Below are positions 8,087 to 16,553 of a stretch of 64,000 bases of DNA, in pieces. The translations under genes were made by a program, and so were the position numbers. Under the pieces are notes generated by a model. That model saw only the letters and a program-made list of their open reading frames with translations. It had not been told where the DNA came from and did no database searches. Origin of the DNA: Methylomagnum ishizawai (GTDB taxonomy: Bacteria > Pseudomonadota > Gammaproteobacteria > Methylococcales > Methylococcaceae); NCBI RefSeq assembly GCF_019670005.1, contig NZ_AP019783.1, forward strand, positions 124,001 to 188,000, in the 5' to 3' direction. How positions within the stretch are numbered: position 1 is the first letter of the stretch; each line of letters begins with the position of its first letter.

Positions 8087-9943
8087 TTAAGGCACGATAT
8101 ACCGCTGTCCCGGATGATTCGGCATTTCGGGAATGCGGTAACTCAAAACGCCCTCCTCGACCATGGGCGTCAGATAATCCCTGACCAGCGGCTTTTGCTC
8201 CCGCCCTCCCAAGATGGCCGCGATTTCCTCGGCGCTCAGTGCCCGCCAGCGGCATAGTTCCACAATCAATTCACGGAGAACCGGGCGGCGCGGCTTACTT
8301 CCTGGCGGTGGCAGCCGATGCCGAATGGATTCCGGGATGGCGCTTAGAAGCTGGTGACTATTCTCGGGTAGCTGGTGACTATTCTCGGGTAGCTGGTGAC
8401 TATCCGGGGGAGGCTGGTGACTATTTGTCGGCGGTTCGGGTTCTTGGAGCAACGGGCCGAACTTGGAGCCCGGTACGTAATAAGACCGACTACCACTGCC
8501 CTTCATATCCAACAAGCCTAAATCACGCAACCGACGCAGATGGCTGGAAGCGTTGAGCGTGTCAGTACGATTGATCGCCCGGTAAGCCGCGTTATCGATG
8601 GCACCCGCTTCGCGGACGAAGACCAAAGCGCGGGCTTCTTCATCGCTCAAAAACTCGCCCGTGAGTTGGCGTAGCCAAGCAAGATCATCGGTTCCCAGGA
8701 AGTGATGGAATAAGAAGGTCGCGACAAATTGATCGGGGCGGCGGGAGGATTCAAAGGTCGGCGGTAAAAGCCCTTGCGCCAGCATCAGTTCGCACATGGC
8801 GCGGATACCACTGCCCTTGGTTTCGGCGATGTTCACCTCGTGCAGGACCGCCGCGATCTTGGGGTTACGGGTTTCGGAACCAGGTTCCCCCAGTTGCTCC
8901 TCGGCCTTGAGCGAGTGACCAGGGTTGCGGATTTCCAACCGATTGGCATAGCGGATAATCTGGATCGCGCCTTGAATCCGGTAGCTCCGATGCATCACCG
9001 CATTCACCACCGCTTCGCGCACCACCCGCAAGGGCAGCGTAGGTTCATCCTCCCGCGCCAAAGCGCCTTCCGGCAAGGAGAACGACTGCAACAATTCGTC
9101 GCGTACCGTGTTGGTGGCGCGGCGGATGGCGGTGAACAGCGGAGTGCGGATTTCCTGGGTATCGAAGCGATGATCGGGATTCTCAACCCAACGCTTCCCC
9201 GGCACGCGGATATAGTCGATACGCATCAGGGGAAAACAACGCCGCAAGGCCATCGTCGTCCCGAACAGCAAGATACCTGCGACAGTAGGCTTGAGTTCTC
9301 CGTTATCTCGCTTCGCGCATCCGAGCGCACGTAGTAAATCCTCATCCGTCCAAGCCAGTTCCTCCGCATCCGGGTTGATGGCTCGGCGCTGTTGGCGATA
9401 GTCGTTCAACGCGGTTGGATCGATGTCGCTGAGGTCGGTGTCGGGTATCAGGGCCGCATCGTAGGTATCCACCTGATGGCCGGAGTACAGGGCGATCAAG
9501 TCGTCGTCGGTTCCTTCTTGATCCGTGGAACCCACACGGCGATAGGCACCTCTCGGCAAGCCAAGGTTCTTCAAGTAGATCGGCTTGTCGGTGGCTGCCG
9601 CTTCTGGCACATACACAACCACGATGGCTTTGCCGTTCAACTCCTGCACCGCAACACGGGGGCGCACCGGACGGTTGAAGTTGTTCGCGCATTGGGTGAC
9701 AAGGTCGCTTTGGATTTTGTCGGGCTCAGTGATGCCTTCCACCGCATATGCATTGCTGAACAAATCATATGGGTCACGCACAACACCCAACAACAGGTAG
9801 CCGCCGCCCATGCCCGGCTCATTGGACAATGCGCAGACCGTTTCCATGATCGAACGATCTACCTGGGAACCGCGCTTTGCCTCTATACGGTGCGATTCAT
9901 CAAGCAAGGTCAATTCTTGTAACAGGTCTTCCGCCGAACGCAT
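8087..9943 (-). CDS. AlbA_2 / Schlafen-like ATP-binding regulator
   Basis: The protein is 618 residues. The ATG at 9943 is preferred over the one at 10015 because AGGAG lies 8 bp upstream of it. The N-terminus (about 10-150) is an AlbA_2 domain (HRIEAKRG, then GGGYLLLGV). The middle (about 270-420) carries the GHKL-like ATPase module of RecG-related regulators, with VVREAVVNAVMHRSY and later ETKGSGIRAM. The C-terminus holds winged-helix-like segments separated by a Pro/Ser/Gln-rich linker coded by 21-bp tandem repeats at 8349-8431. Proteins of this type are often annotated as putative transcriptional regulators and are frequent in defence islands. The gene converges on res with 73 bp between them. 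The exact function is unknown. Confidence 0.8.
   Translation of the reverse strand: MRSAEDLLQELTLLDESHRIEAKRGSQVDRSIMETVCALSNEPGMGGGYLLLGVVRDPYDLFSNAYAVEGITEPDKIQSDLVTQCANNFNRPVRPRVAVQELNGKAIVVVYVPEAAATDKPIYLKNLGLPRGAYRRVGSTDQEGTDDDLIALYSGHQVDTYDAALIPDTDLSDIDPTALNDYRQQRRAINPDAEELAWTDEDLLRALGCAKRDNGELKPTVAGILLFGTTMALRRCFPLMRIDYIRVPGKRWVENPDHRFDTQEIRTPLFTAIRRATNTVRDELLQSFSLPEGALAREDEPTLPLRVVREAVVNAVMHRSYRIQGAIQIIRYANRLEIRNPGHSLKAEEQLGEPGSETRNPKIAAVLHEVNIAETKGSGIRAMCELMLAQGLLPPTFESSRRPDQFVATFLFHHFLGTDDLAWLRQLTGEFLSDEEARALVFVREAGAIDNAAYRAINRTDTLNASSHLRRLRDLGLLDMKGSGSRSYYVPGSKFGPLLQEPEPPTNSHQPPPDSHQLPENSHQLPENSHQLLSAIPESIRHRLPPPGSKPRRPVLRELIVELCRWRALSAEEIAAILGGREQKPLVRDYLTPMVEEGVLSYRIPEMPNHPGQRYIVP
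8349..8431. repeat. four tandem 21-bp repeats inside the AlbA_2 gene
   Basis: Two perfect 21-bp copies (8349-8369, 8370-8390) are followed by two degenerate copies (8391-8410 and 8411-8431). On the coding strand they encode a repeated NSHQLPE linker. Because the unit is a multiple of three, changes in copy number would keep the frame and alter only linker length. Confidence 0.9.
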
Positions 9944-10015
9944 GATGCCTTTTCTCCTGTTTGCCAGCGAATTATGTTCGGCTCCCGGCATGTTCTCAAT
10001 GGAACTGATGGGCAT

Positions 10016-10043
10016 AAAAAAGCCCGGTCTTGCCGGGCTTTTT
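10016..10043. terminator. bidirectional rho-independent terminator
   Basis: The stem AAAAAGCCCGG pairs with CCGGGCTTTTT around a 5-nt loop (10028-10032), with runs of A and T on both sides. It lies about 110 bp past the tRNA-Glu 3' end and also upstream of the AlbA_2 gene. It would insulate that gene from icd/tRNA transcription. Confidence 0.85.
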
Positions 10044-10150
10044 CATTGAACTTCAAGATTTTTGCCTTGTTGTTGGGACCGGATTTTCCCTAAATTCTCC
10101 CTAAGTTTAGGGTTTTGCTGTTCCAACTTGCAGCAACTTCTTGATTTATA

Positions 10151-10226
10151 TGGCGTCCCCAGGGGGATTCGAACCCCCGTCGCCGCCGTGAGAGGGCGGT
10201 GTCCTGGGCCTCTAGACGATGGGGAC
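10151..10226 (-). tRNA. tRNA-Glu (anticodon CTC)
   Basis: On the minus strand the sequence folds as a complete cloverleaf. The acceptor arm GTCCCCA pairs with TGGGGAC, the anticodon arm CCGCC-CTCTCAC-GGCGG contains CTC, and the T arm has GTTCGAATC. The 3' CCA is encoded at 10151-10153. The gene lies 52 bp downstream of icd on the same strand and could be co-transcribed. Its 3' side faces the accessory region 1-10150, and tRNA 3' ends are common integration sites. Confidence 0.95.
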
Positions 10227-10278
10227 CGGAACGAGGGCGCAAAGGATAGCGCCATGCGCCCCCGAGGGCAAGGCCGAT

Positions 10279-11295
10279 TTAGCCGATTTTGGCACAGATG
10301 GCCTCGGCCATCTGGGCGGTGCCGCAGGTGGATTCGGGATTGAGGTCGGGGGTGACGTATTTCCCGGCGCGGATCACCTCGCGCACCGCCTGCTCGATCT
10401 TACGGGCCGCGGCCAGTTCGCCGATATGCTCCATCATCATGGCCCCGGCCAGGATCATCGCGGTCGGGTTGGCGATGCCCTTGTCGGCGATGTCGGGGGC
10501 GCTGCCATGCACCGCCTCGAACAGCGCCGCGTCGGTGCCGATATTGGCCCCGGCGGTCAGCCCCAGCCCGCCGATCAAGCCCGCCGCCAAATCCGACAGG
10601 ATATCGCCGAACAGGTTGGTGGTGACGATCACGTCGAAGCTCTGCGGCTTCATCACCATATGCATACAGGTGGCATCGACGATCTTGTCGTCGAACTCGA
10701 TATCCGGATATTCCTTGGCGATTTCCCGGCCGATCTCCAGGAACAGGCCGGAAGTGCATTTGAGGATGTTGGCCTTGTGGACCAGGGTGACTTTCTTGCG
10801 CTGGGCCTTGCGGGCGTAGTCGAAGGCATAGCGGATGATGCGCTCGGAACCGACCTTGGTGATGACCGCGATGCTCTCGGCGGCGATCTTCTCCTCGTCC
10901 ACCTTGATGAAATGCTCGATCCCGGCGTACAGCCCTTCGGTGTTCTCGCGGATCGTCACCAGGTTGACGTTGTCGTACATCGTGTCGGTGCCCTCGAAGG
11001 AAATCACCGGGCGGACGTTGGCGTATAGGTTGAAGGCTTGGCGTAGGGTCACGTTGACGCTGCGATATCCCCCACCCACCGGGGTCGTGAGCGGTCCCTT
11101 GAAGCACAGGCGGTTGTTGCGGATCGACTCCAGGGTGGCGTCGGGCAGCGGGTTGGCGTGCTTCTCGACCGCCGCCATGCCGGCCAGTTGCCGATCCCAG
11201 GCGATTTGGACGCCGGTGGCTTCGATGACCTTGACCGCCGCGTCGACGATAGAGGGGCCGATGCCGTCGCCGGGGATGAGGGTGATGGAATGCAT
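10279..11295 (-). CDS. icd: NAD-dependent isocitrate dehydrogenase
   Basis: The protein is 338 residues, the usual length of the short bacterial NAD-type enzyme that decarboxylates isocitrate to 2-oxoglutarate. Visible motifs are the N-terminal LIPGDGIG, the substrate loop RENTEGLYAG, the metal-binding region around SDLAAGL, and HGSAPDIADKGIANPT in the coenzyme pocket. The related isopropylmalate and homoisocitrate dehydrogenases share the fold, but the overall sequence reads as the isocitrate enzyme. It is the only protein gene between tRNA-Glu and grxD. Its ATG at 11295 faces grxD divergently across 220 bp. Confidence 0.88.
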   Translation of the reverse strand: MHSITLIPGDGIGPSIVDAAVKVIEATGVQIAWDRQLAGMAAVEKHANPLPDATLESIRNNRLCFKGPLTTPVGGGYRSVNVTLRQAFNLYANVRPVISFEGTDTMYDNVNLVTIRENTEGLYAGIEHFIKVDEEKIAAESIAVITKVGSERIIRYAFDYARKAQRKKVTLVHKANILKCTSGLFLEIGREIAKEYPDIEFDDKIVDATCMHMVMKPQSFDVIVTTNLFGDILSDLAAGLIGGLGLTAGANIGTDAALFEAVHGSAPDIADKGIANPTAMILAGAMMMEHIGELAAARKIEQAVREVIRAGKYVTPDLNPESTCGTAQMAEAICAKIG

Positions 11296-11515
11296 GAAGG
11301 GACTCCTACGGTTGCGGGATGGTTGGGCATTTAGCCGGGATTATCCACCAGGAACCCGGCGGACTTAAAGCACGGCGCAGGCAACGGATCGCCGCCGGAA
11401 AGGGCGGGGTGGCATGCCCCATCGGCGGTGGCTCCGCACCGGGGTGGTGCGCTTTCCGCCCGCCGCCGATATCTGATAGATTGGCCCGGAAATCACTCGA
11501 TCCACGGAGCCAAGC

Positions 11516-11851
11516 ATGGACATCAACGACCGCATCAAAGCCCAACTCGCCGAAAACCCCGTCATCCTGTACATGAAAGGCACGCCCAGCTTCCCACAAT
11601 GCGGTTTCTCGGGCCGGGCCGTGCAAATCCTGGAGCAATGCGGCACCGACTACGCCTTCGTCAACATCTTCGAAGACCCGGAAATCCGGGAAGGGCTGAA
11701 AGCCTACTCGAATTGGCCGACCTTCCCCCAGCTTTATATCAAGGGCGAATTGATCGGCGGCAGCGACATCATGCTGGACATGTTCCAGAAAGGGGAATTG
11801 CAGCAGCATCTGGCCGCGGCCGGCACCGCCAGCCCGGAAGCCTCAAGCTGA
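11516..11851 (+). CDS. grxD: monothiol glutaredoxin, Grx4 family
   Basis: The protein is 111 residues with the monothiol CGFS active site at 29-32 and the downstream glutathione-binding segment [16 protein letters not shown]. Grx4-type proteins carry or transfer [2Fe-2S] clusters, usually with BolA, and do not act mainly as disulfide reductases. The last 9 bp overlap the 3' end of the convergent RNase T gene. The protein carries a short nonconserved tail after residue 103. Confidence 0.95.
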   Translation: MDINDRIKAQLAENPVILYMKGTPSFPQCGFSGRAVQILEQCGTDYAFVNIFEDPEIREGLKAYSNWPTFPQLYIKGELIGGSDIMLDMFQKGELQQHLAAAGTASPEASS

Positions 11852-12508
11852 GGGTTCGGGTTCGGACCCAGGCCCATGGAGCCGGCCTTCGGCCTCCACC
11901 AAGTCCGCCCAGCGGTTGACGATGCCGCAGAACAGCCGGGCGGTCTGCTCGGCGTCGTAGATGGCGGAATGGGCCTGTTCGCCGTCCCATTCCAGGCCCG
12001 CCGCCTGCGCCGCCTTGGCCAGCACGGTCTGGCCGTAGACCAGGCCGCTCAGGGTCGCCGTGTCGAAGGTGCTGAAGGGATGGAAGGGATTGCGCTTGAT
12101 CCCGGCGCGTTCCACGGCGGCGTTCAAGAACCCGAGGTCGAATGCCGGGTTGTGCCCGACCAGGATGGCGCGGGTGCAGGCGTTCCGCTTCACCGCCGCC
12201 CGGATCGGGTGGAACAGCTTGTCCAGCGCCTCCTTCTCGTCCAACGCGAAGCGGAACGGATGGAAGGGATCGATCTTGTTGAAGCTCAGCGCCGAGGGTT
12301 CCAACTTCGCGCCTGGGAACGGCTTGACATGGCTGGCATGGGTCTCCGCAAGATGCAGGCGGCCCTGGCCGTCCATCTCCATGATAACCGCCGCGATTTC
12401 CAGGACGGCGTTTTTGGTGGGATTGAAACCGGAAGTCTCGATATCGACGACTACCGGCAGGAAGCCGCGGAAACGGCGGGCGAAAACGGGATGCGCTGGA
12501 TTGTGCAT
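11843..12508 (-). CDS. rnt: ribonuclease T
   Basis: The protein is 221 residues and belongs to the DEDDh exonuclease superfamily. The ExoI motif is [10 protein letters not shown] (D and E), ExoII is [11 protein letters not shown], and ExoIII is [11 protein letters not shown] (H and D). RNase T trims the 3' CCA and tRNA/5S/23S 3' ends. The N-terminal region is the RNase T form and not the DnaQ epsilon form. It is tail-to-tail with grxD with a 9-bp overlap and divergent from mlaA across 153 bp. Confidence 0.93.
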   Translation of the reverse strand: MHNPAHPVFARRFRGFLPVVVDIETSGFNPTKNAVLEIAAVIMEMDGQGRLHLAETHASHVKPFPGAKLEPSALSFNKIDPFHPFRFALDEKEALDKLFHPIRAAVKRNACTRAILVGHNPAFDLGFLNAAVERAGIKRNPFHPFSTFDTATLSGLVYGQTVLAKAAQAAGLEWDGEQAHSAIYDAEQTARLFCGIVNRWADLVEAEGRLHGPGSEPEPSA

Positions 12509-12661
12509 TAGAAAAGTGCGATTTTTCCTCGACTCGGCTGGGCAAGCTTATTATATTTGTGCGTCCACCCGGGTTTAAAGTTTAACGCCGCGCCGAAGTT
12601 CCCGCCCAGCGGCCAAGCCGGTAAACTTCCGCCAGATTTCCGAGCAAGGGCTTACCAAACA

Positions 12662-13504
12662 ATGAAAATAAGTCGCCATCCAAGCCGCGCCCGGCGTAGC
12701 CTCGGGTTCGCGCTAGCCGCCAGCCTCGCCGGTTGCGCCAGCACCGGAACCTCCCCCCAGAGCGATCCCCGCGACCCTTGGGAGGGCTGGAACCGGGAAG
12801 TCCAAAGCTTCAACGACAAGCTCGACGACTACATGATGAAGCCGGTGGCCCGTGGCTACCAATACATCACCCCTTCGATAGTCGATCAAGGCGTCACCAA
12901 CTTCTTCAGCAATGTGGACGATGTGGCGGTCATCGGCAACGATCTGTTGCAATTCAAGCTACTGCAAACCGGCCAGGATGTCGGGCGCCTGGTGGTCAAC
13001 ACCACCTTGGGGCTGGGCGGCTTCGTCGATGTCGCCAAACACCTCTCGATGCCCAAGCACAACGAGGACCTGGACCAGACCCTGGGCGCCTGGGGCATCC
13101 CCTCGGGACCGTACCTGGTGCTGCCCTTCATCGGTCCCAGCACCCCGCGCGGCGTGGTCGGCGTGGCCGGGGACACCATGTCGAACCCGATCAACTGGAT
13201 CAACCCGGTGGGTATCCCCTGGGGATCGGGCGTCCTCAAGACCACGGACATGCGGGCGGATTTGCTGAGCGCCACCAAGATCATGGACGAAGCCTCGGTG
13301 GACCGCTACGAATTCATGCGCAACGCCTATTTCCAACAGCGCAAATACCTGATCTACGACGGCAATCCGCCGATGGACGAGGATTTGGAAAAGGAAATGG
13401 ATTTGGAGCTGGAAGGACTGGATTCGGGCGGCTCCACCCCACCGCCCTCGGTGGCCGCCCCCATGCCGACGGAACAGCAACCCGCCGAAACCGCCGGGAA
13501 ATGA
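12662..13504 (+). CDS. mlaA: MlaA/VacJ outer-membrane lipid-asymmetry lipoprotein
   Basis: The protein is 280 residues. The ATG at 12662 is chosen because it gives a lipoprotein signal peptide with basic MKISRHPSRARR, a hydrophobic core and the lipobox LAGC. The body contains family-typical DPWEGWNR, GVTNFFSN, NTTLGLGGF and EDLDQTLGAWGI. MlaA removes mislocalised phospholipids from the outer leaflet of the outer membrane and hands them to MlaC. The C-terminal 40 residues are acidic then Pro-rich and poorly conserved. The other Mla genes are not in the window. Confidence 0.93.
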   Translation: MKISRHPSRARRSLGFALAASLAGCASTGTSPQSDPRDPWEGWNREVQSFNDKLDDYMMKPVARGYQYITPSIVDQGVTNFFSNVDDVAVIGNDLLQFKLLQTGQDVGRLVVNTTLGLGGFVDVAKHLSMPKHNEDLDQTLGAWGIPSGPYLVLPFIGPSTPRGVVGVAGDTMSNPINWINPVGIPWGSGVLKTTDMRADLLSATKIMDEASVDRYEFMRNAYFQQRKYLIYDGNPPMDEDLEKEMDLELEGLDSGGSTPPPSVAAPMPTEQQPAETAGK

Positions 13505-13511
13505 CCCCGCC

Positions 13512-13534
13512 GGGGCGGGCTCGCAGCCCGCCCC
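13512..13534. terminator. hairpin between convergent genes
   Basis: The stem GGGGCGGGCT pairs perfectly with AGCCCGCCCC around a 3-nt loop. It sits exactly between the stops of mlaA and the convergent phosphatase gene. There is no clear T tract, so its action as a terminator is inferred from position and stem strength. Confidence 0.55.
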
Positions 13535-14694
13535 TACGCCGCCGCCACGATCAAAGGCACCCGCATCTCCGCCGCGCTGACGCCGCCGTGCATCCCGATA
13601 TGCTCGTGGCGGTGTTCGCCCGGCAGCCAATCCTTGATGACGTAGTCCTCCTTCATCACCAGCGTGTAATCGCCGATCCGGTCCCGGAGGGCGGGATGCG
13701 GCGTCCCCAGCCCGAAATAACCCCGCCCGATCAATTCGGCGCTAGGCAGTAAGTCCGCGCAATGGCCCAGTTCGGTGCGGACATAGCCCTCGAAATCGCC
13801 GCAGCGCTCCGGCTTCACATAGCAATACGCCACCCGCTGTTCCCCGCACAAGGGCAGCGCCAGGCAAGCGGCCAGGGCGGGATGGTCGTCGAGGCGGACG
13901 CGCCGGTCCTCGGGAACATCGATGAAACCATGGTCCGCCGTGACCAGGACCAGGGTGCCGGTGCCCTTGATATAGTCCAGGAACCTGAGGAAACCCTCCT
14001 CGAACCCGGCGAAATGCCAATCGGCCTCGGCGCTGAGCGTGCCCGCCTCGTGGGAAATCCGGTCCAGCTCCGGCCAATAGGCGTAGACGAACTTGCGGTC
14101 CGGGGCTTTGCGCAGGGTATGGGCCAGGGTCAGGAAGAAATCCTCCTGCCCGTCGTAGGGCCGCAGATCGGCCTTGCCCCGGTGCGCCAGGTTGAAATCG
14201 GAATGGATGATCCGGCGCGGCGCGGCCACATAGCCCGGCACCGGCACCCGGTCGAAGACGGGCAAGTGGTCGAACAGCTTGTTGGCGTCCACGCCCGCCT
14301 GGGACAGCGCCACGCCGCCATAGCGCGGCGTGCCGGGCAGCACCGCGATGACCGCGCCCAGTTCGCGGAAATACATATGCCAGCCGGTCAGCCCATGTTG
14401 TTGCGGGGCGACCCCGGTCAGGAACGTGGTGATGGCGGCGGCGGTGGTGGAAGGGAACACCGAGGTCAAGGTGCCGCGCACCAGCCCGCCGAGCCGGTTG
14501 CGCCGGGCGCGGCGGGCCAGGAAATCGCAGCCCAGGCCATCGACTACCAGCAGCACGACCTGCCGGTAGTCGGCGACTTCCTGGGGCCCCAGGATCGACA
14601 AGGGCACGTAGCCCGTGCCCGCCCCACCCAAGCCCTGGATCAGGCTCGCCATCAGGTTGACGATGCTTCCGCCCGCGTAGTCCGGCAATACCAT
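13534..14694 (-). CDS. alkaline-phosphatase-superfamily hydrolase (type I phosphodiesterase/nucleotide pyrophosphatase-like)
   Basis: The protein is 386 residues. Metal and nucleophile motifs of the superfamily are present: VVDGLGCD near the N-terminus, the nucleophile region FPSTTAAAITTFLTG, HGLTGWHMYF, ELDRISHEAG with the second metal site, VTADHGFID and HEHIGMHGG at the end. The overall form is that of nucleotide pyrophosphatase/phosphodiesterase-like proteins, with no membrane segment or signal peptide. The natural substrate is unknown. It lies 133 bp upstream of the aldo/keto reductase stop on the same strand, so it would be transcribed after that gene. Confidence 0.85.
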   Translation of the reverse strand: MVLPDYAGGSIVNLMASLIQGLGGAGTGYVPLSILGPQEVADYRQVVLLVVDGLGCDFLARRARRNRLGGLVRGTLTSVFPSTTAAAITTFLTGVAPQQHGLTGWHMYFRELGAVIAVLPGTPRYGGVALSQAGVDANKLFDHLPVFDRVPVPGYVAAPRRIIHSDFNLAHRGKADLRPYDGQEDFFLTLAHTLRKAPDRKFVYAYWPELDRISHEAGTLSAEADWHFAGFEEGFLRFLDYIKGTGTLVLVTADHGFIDVPEDRRVRLDDHPALAACLALPLCGEQRVAYCYVKPERCGDFEGYVRTELGHCADLLPSAELIGRGYFGLGTPHPALRDRIGDYTLVMKEDYVIKDWLPGEHRHEHIGMHGGVSAAEMRVPLIVAAA

Positions 14695-14777
14695 GGTGTT
14701 TTCCCGTTGTTATCGTATACGCCTTCCGGGCGTGTGATCGGATCGGCTCCGGGAAGCAATCCCGGGGCGCGCGTTCC

Positions 14778-15644
14778 TCAAGCCGCCTCCCGCAGCCGGT
14801 CGATGGCGGACACGTCTGCGGCGTCCAGGCGGAGGGACGGGGCGCGCAGGCTGTCGGCGATGCTGGCGGGCCGGCTCGCGCCGGGGATCGGCAGGATGTG
14901 TTCGCCCTTGGCCAGGAACCAGGCCAGGGCGATTTGATAAGGGCTGGCCCCGTACTTCCCGGCGAGCTGGCCGAACAAGGCGTTTTGCCCCAGGCGCTGA
15001 TGGCCGCGATGGCCGCCCACCGGGCTGTGCGGCAGATAGGCGATCTGGCGTTCCCGGCAGAAATCCACCAAGCCCGAGGCGAAATCGTGCTGCTCGAAGG
15101 GATTGCAGCGGTTCTGCACCGAGGCGATGGGCGTATGCGCCAACGCCTGTTCCAGCAGGGCGCGGTCGACATTGGACAGGCCGATATGCTCGATCTTGCC
15201 TTCTTCCTTGAGCCGGACCAGGGCTTCCAGGGAGGGCAGCAAGCCGAGCCGGGTATCGACCGCGTGCAGTTGGTAGAGCGCGATGCGCTCCACGCCCAGG
15301 GCTTGCAGGCTTTGCTCGCAGGAGCGGCGCAGGAAGGCGGGATCCCCGTCCACCACCCAATCGCCCTGGGGCCGCCTGAGTCCGCCCTTGGTGGCGACCA
15401 AGGCGAGTCCGCGCCGCCCGAAGTAATCCAGCGCCTGGGCGATCAAGCGCTCGTTATGGCCGATATCGGCATCGTCCAGGCAATACACGTTGGCGGTATC
15501 GATCAAGCCGCCGCCCGCGTCCAGGAAGGTGCGGATCACCTCGAAAGCCTGGCCGGGGTCCGGCCTGCCCTGGATCGACAAGGGCATCGCGCCCAGGCCG
15601 ATGGGGGGTATGCGCCAACCGGTTCCATTGATTTCCCTGTACAT
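14778..15644 (-). CDS. aldo/keto reductase
   Basis: The protein is 288 residues. The ATG at 15644 is preferred over 15704 because GGAGGGAA lies just upstream and the protein then starts at the first beta strand. Features of the AKR TIM barrel are visible: GLGAMPLS, DTANVYC with catalytic Asp/Tyr, LVATKGG with the catalytic Lys, YQLHAVD and the C-terminal coenzyme-binding IPGASRPASI. The natural substrate cannot be deduced. It precedes the phosphatase gene on the same strand. Confidence 0.9.
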   Translation of the reverse strand: MYREINGTGWRIPPIGLGAMPLSIQGRPDPGQAFEVIRTFLDAGGGLIDTANVYCLDDADIGHNERLIAQALDYFGRRGLALVATKGGLRRPQGDWVVDGDPAFLRRSCEQSLQALGVERIALYQLHAVDTRLGLLPSLEALVRLKEEGKIEHIGLSNVDRALLEQALAHTPIASVQNRCNPFEQHDFASGLVDFCRERQIAYLPHSPVGGHRGHQRLGQNALFGQLAGKYGASPYQIALAWFLAKGEHILPIPGASRPASIADSLRAPSLRLDAADVSAIDRLREAA

Positions 15645-15908
15645 GGCTTTTCCCTCCGAATGCCAGAATCGATAAACGGTGAATTTCTTGAAGTGCCGGA
15701 TCATAGCATTGTTTGAGCCAGATCAAGAATCCCGGCCTTGGGAATCGCAAACCTCGCCAAGACCGCGCCGCGCCCAAAACCGGCCCGGCCCCCATCCCAA
15801 GCCCGGCCCCCGACCGCCGCGGCCCGCCTAAAAAGCGCCCCGCCGGACCGCCCTGGATGTTAAATTACCCAGCAAAACACTCCCATCCAGCCGACCGGAA
15901 CCCGCGCC

Positions 15909-16484
15909 ATGGACCCCCATCCCCCTGCCGAATCCCCCCTACCCACCAGCGCCGCCGACCTGCTCCGCGTGGCCCTGTTCGCCGCCGAGCGCCATAAAAA
16001 CCAGCGCCGCAAGGACGCCGAAGCCTCGCCCTATATCAACCACCCGCTCACCGTCGCCAACATCCTCGCCAACGAGGGCGGGGTCGGGGACGCGGTGGTG
16101 CTGTTCGCGGCCCTGCTGCACGACACCATCGAGGATACCGCGACCACTTGGGAAGAACTGGAAGCCGAATTCGGGAGGGAAGTGACCAGCGTGGTGCTGG
16201 AGGTGTCGGACGACACCAGCCTGCCGGCGGCGGAACGCAAGCGGCTACAGGTCCAGCACGCGCCCAAGGCGTCGGAGCGGGCCAAGCTGGTCAAGATCGC
16301 CGACAAGATCGCCAACCTGCGCGACCTCAGCCACCGTCCCCCGGCGGGCTGGCGGCTGTCGCGCAAGCAGGATTATTTCGATTGGGCCAAGGCGGTGGTG
16401 GATGGGTTGCGCGGGATCAACCCGGCCTTGGAAGCGGCCTTCGACGCGGAGTATGCCAAGCGGCCACGGGACCGGGACGCCTAA
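15909..16484 (+). CDS. HD-domain (p)ppGpp hydrolase, MESH1-like
   Basis: The protein is 191 residues and consists of only the hydrolase part of the RelA/SpoT family. The HD signature LLHDTIEDT and the following acidic residues form the metal site, YINHPLTVA is the conserved opening motif, and KIADKIANLRDLS is the family motif near the end. There are no synthetase, TGS or ACT domains, so it should act as a stand-alone guanosine 3',5'-bispyrophosphate pyrophosphohydrolase. A strong terminator follows 26 bp after the stop. Confidence 0.9.
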   Translation: MDPHPPAESPLPTSAADLLRVALFAAERHKNQRRKDAEASPYINHPLTVANILANEGGVGDAVVLFAALLHDTIEDTATTWEELEAEFGREVTSVVLEVSDDTSLPAAERKRLQVQHAPKASERAKLVKIADKIANLRDLSHRPPAGWRLSRKQDYFDWAKAVVDGLRGINPALEAAFDAEYAKRPRDRDA

Positions 16485-16509
16485 GCATCCGCAGCTTCCG
16501 AAGATCAGG

Positions 16510-16533
16510 AAAAGGCCGCTGACGCGGCCTTTT
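16510..16533. terminator. bidirectional rho-independent terminator
   Basis: AAAAGGCCGC pairs with GCGGCCTTTT around a TGAC loop. It lies between two convergent genes, the HD hydrolase and the kelch/CARDB gene, and works for both strands because of the flanking A and T runs. Confidence 0.9.
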
Positions 16534-16553
16534 CTGTTTGGTGTGGGTTGGGG

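Noticed and set aside
8349-8431. Short regularly spaced repeats suggesting a CRISPR array
   Set aside because: Units are contiguous 21-bp tandem copies with no spacers and lie inside a coding frame.
10044-10150. AT-rich stretch next to tRNA-Glu as an att site
   Set aside because: No second copy of the tRNA 3' end and no integrase is present in the window, so attachment-site status cannot be claimed.
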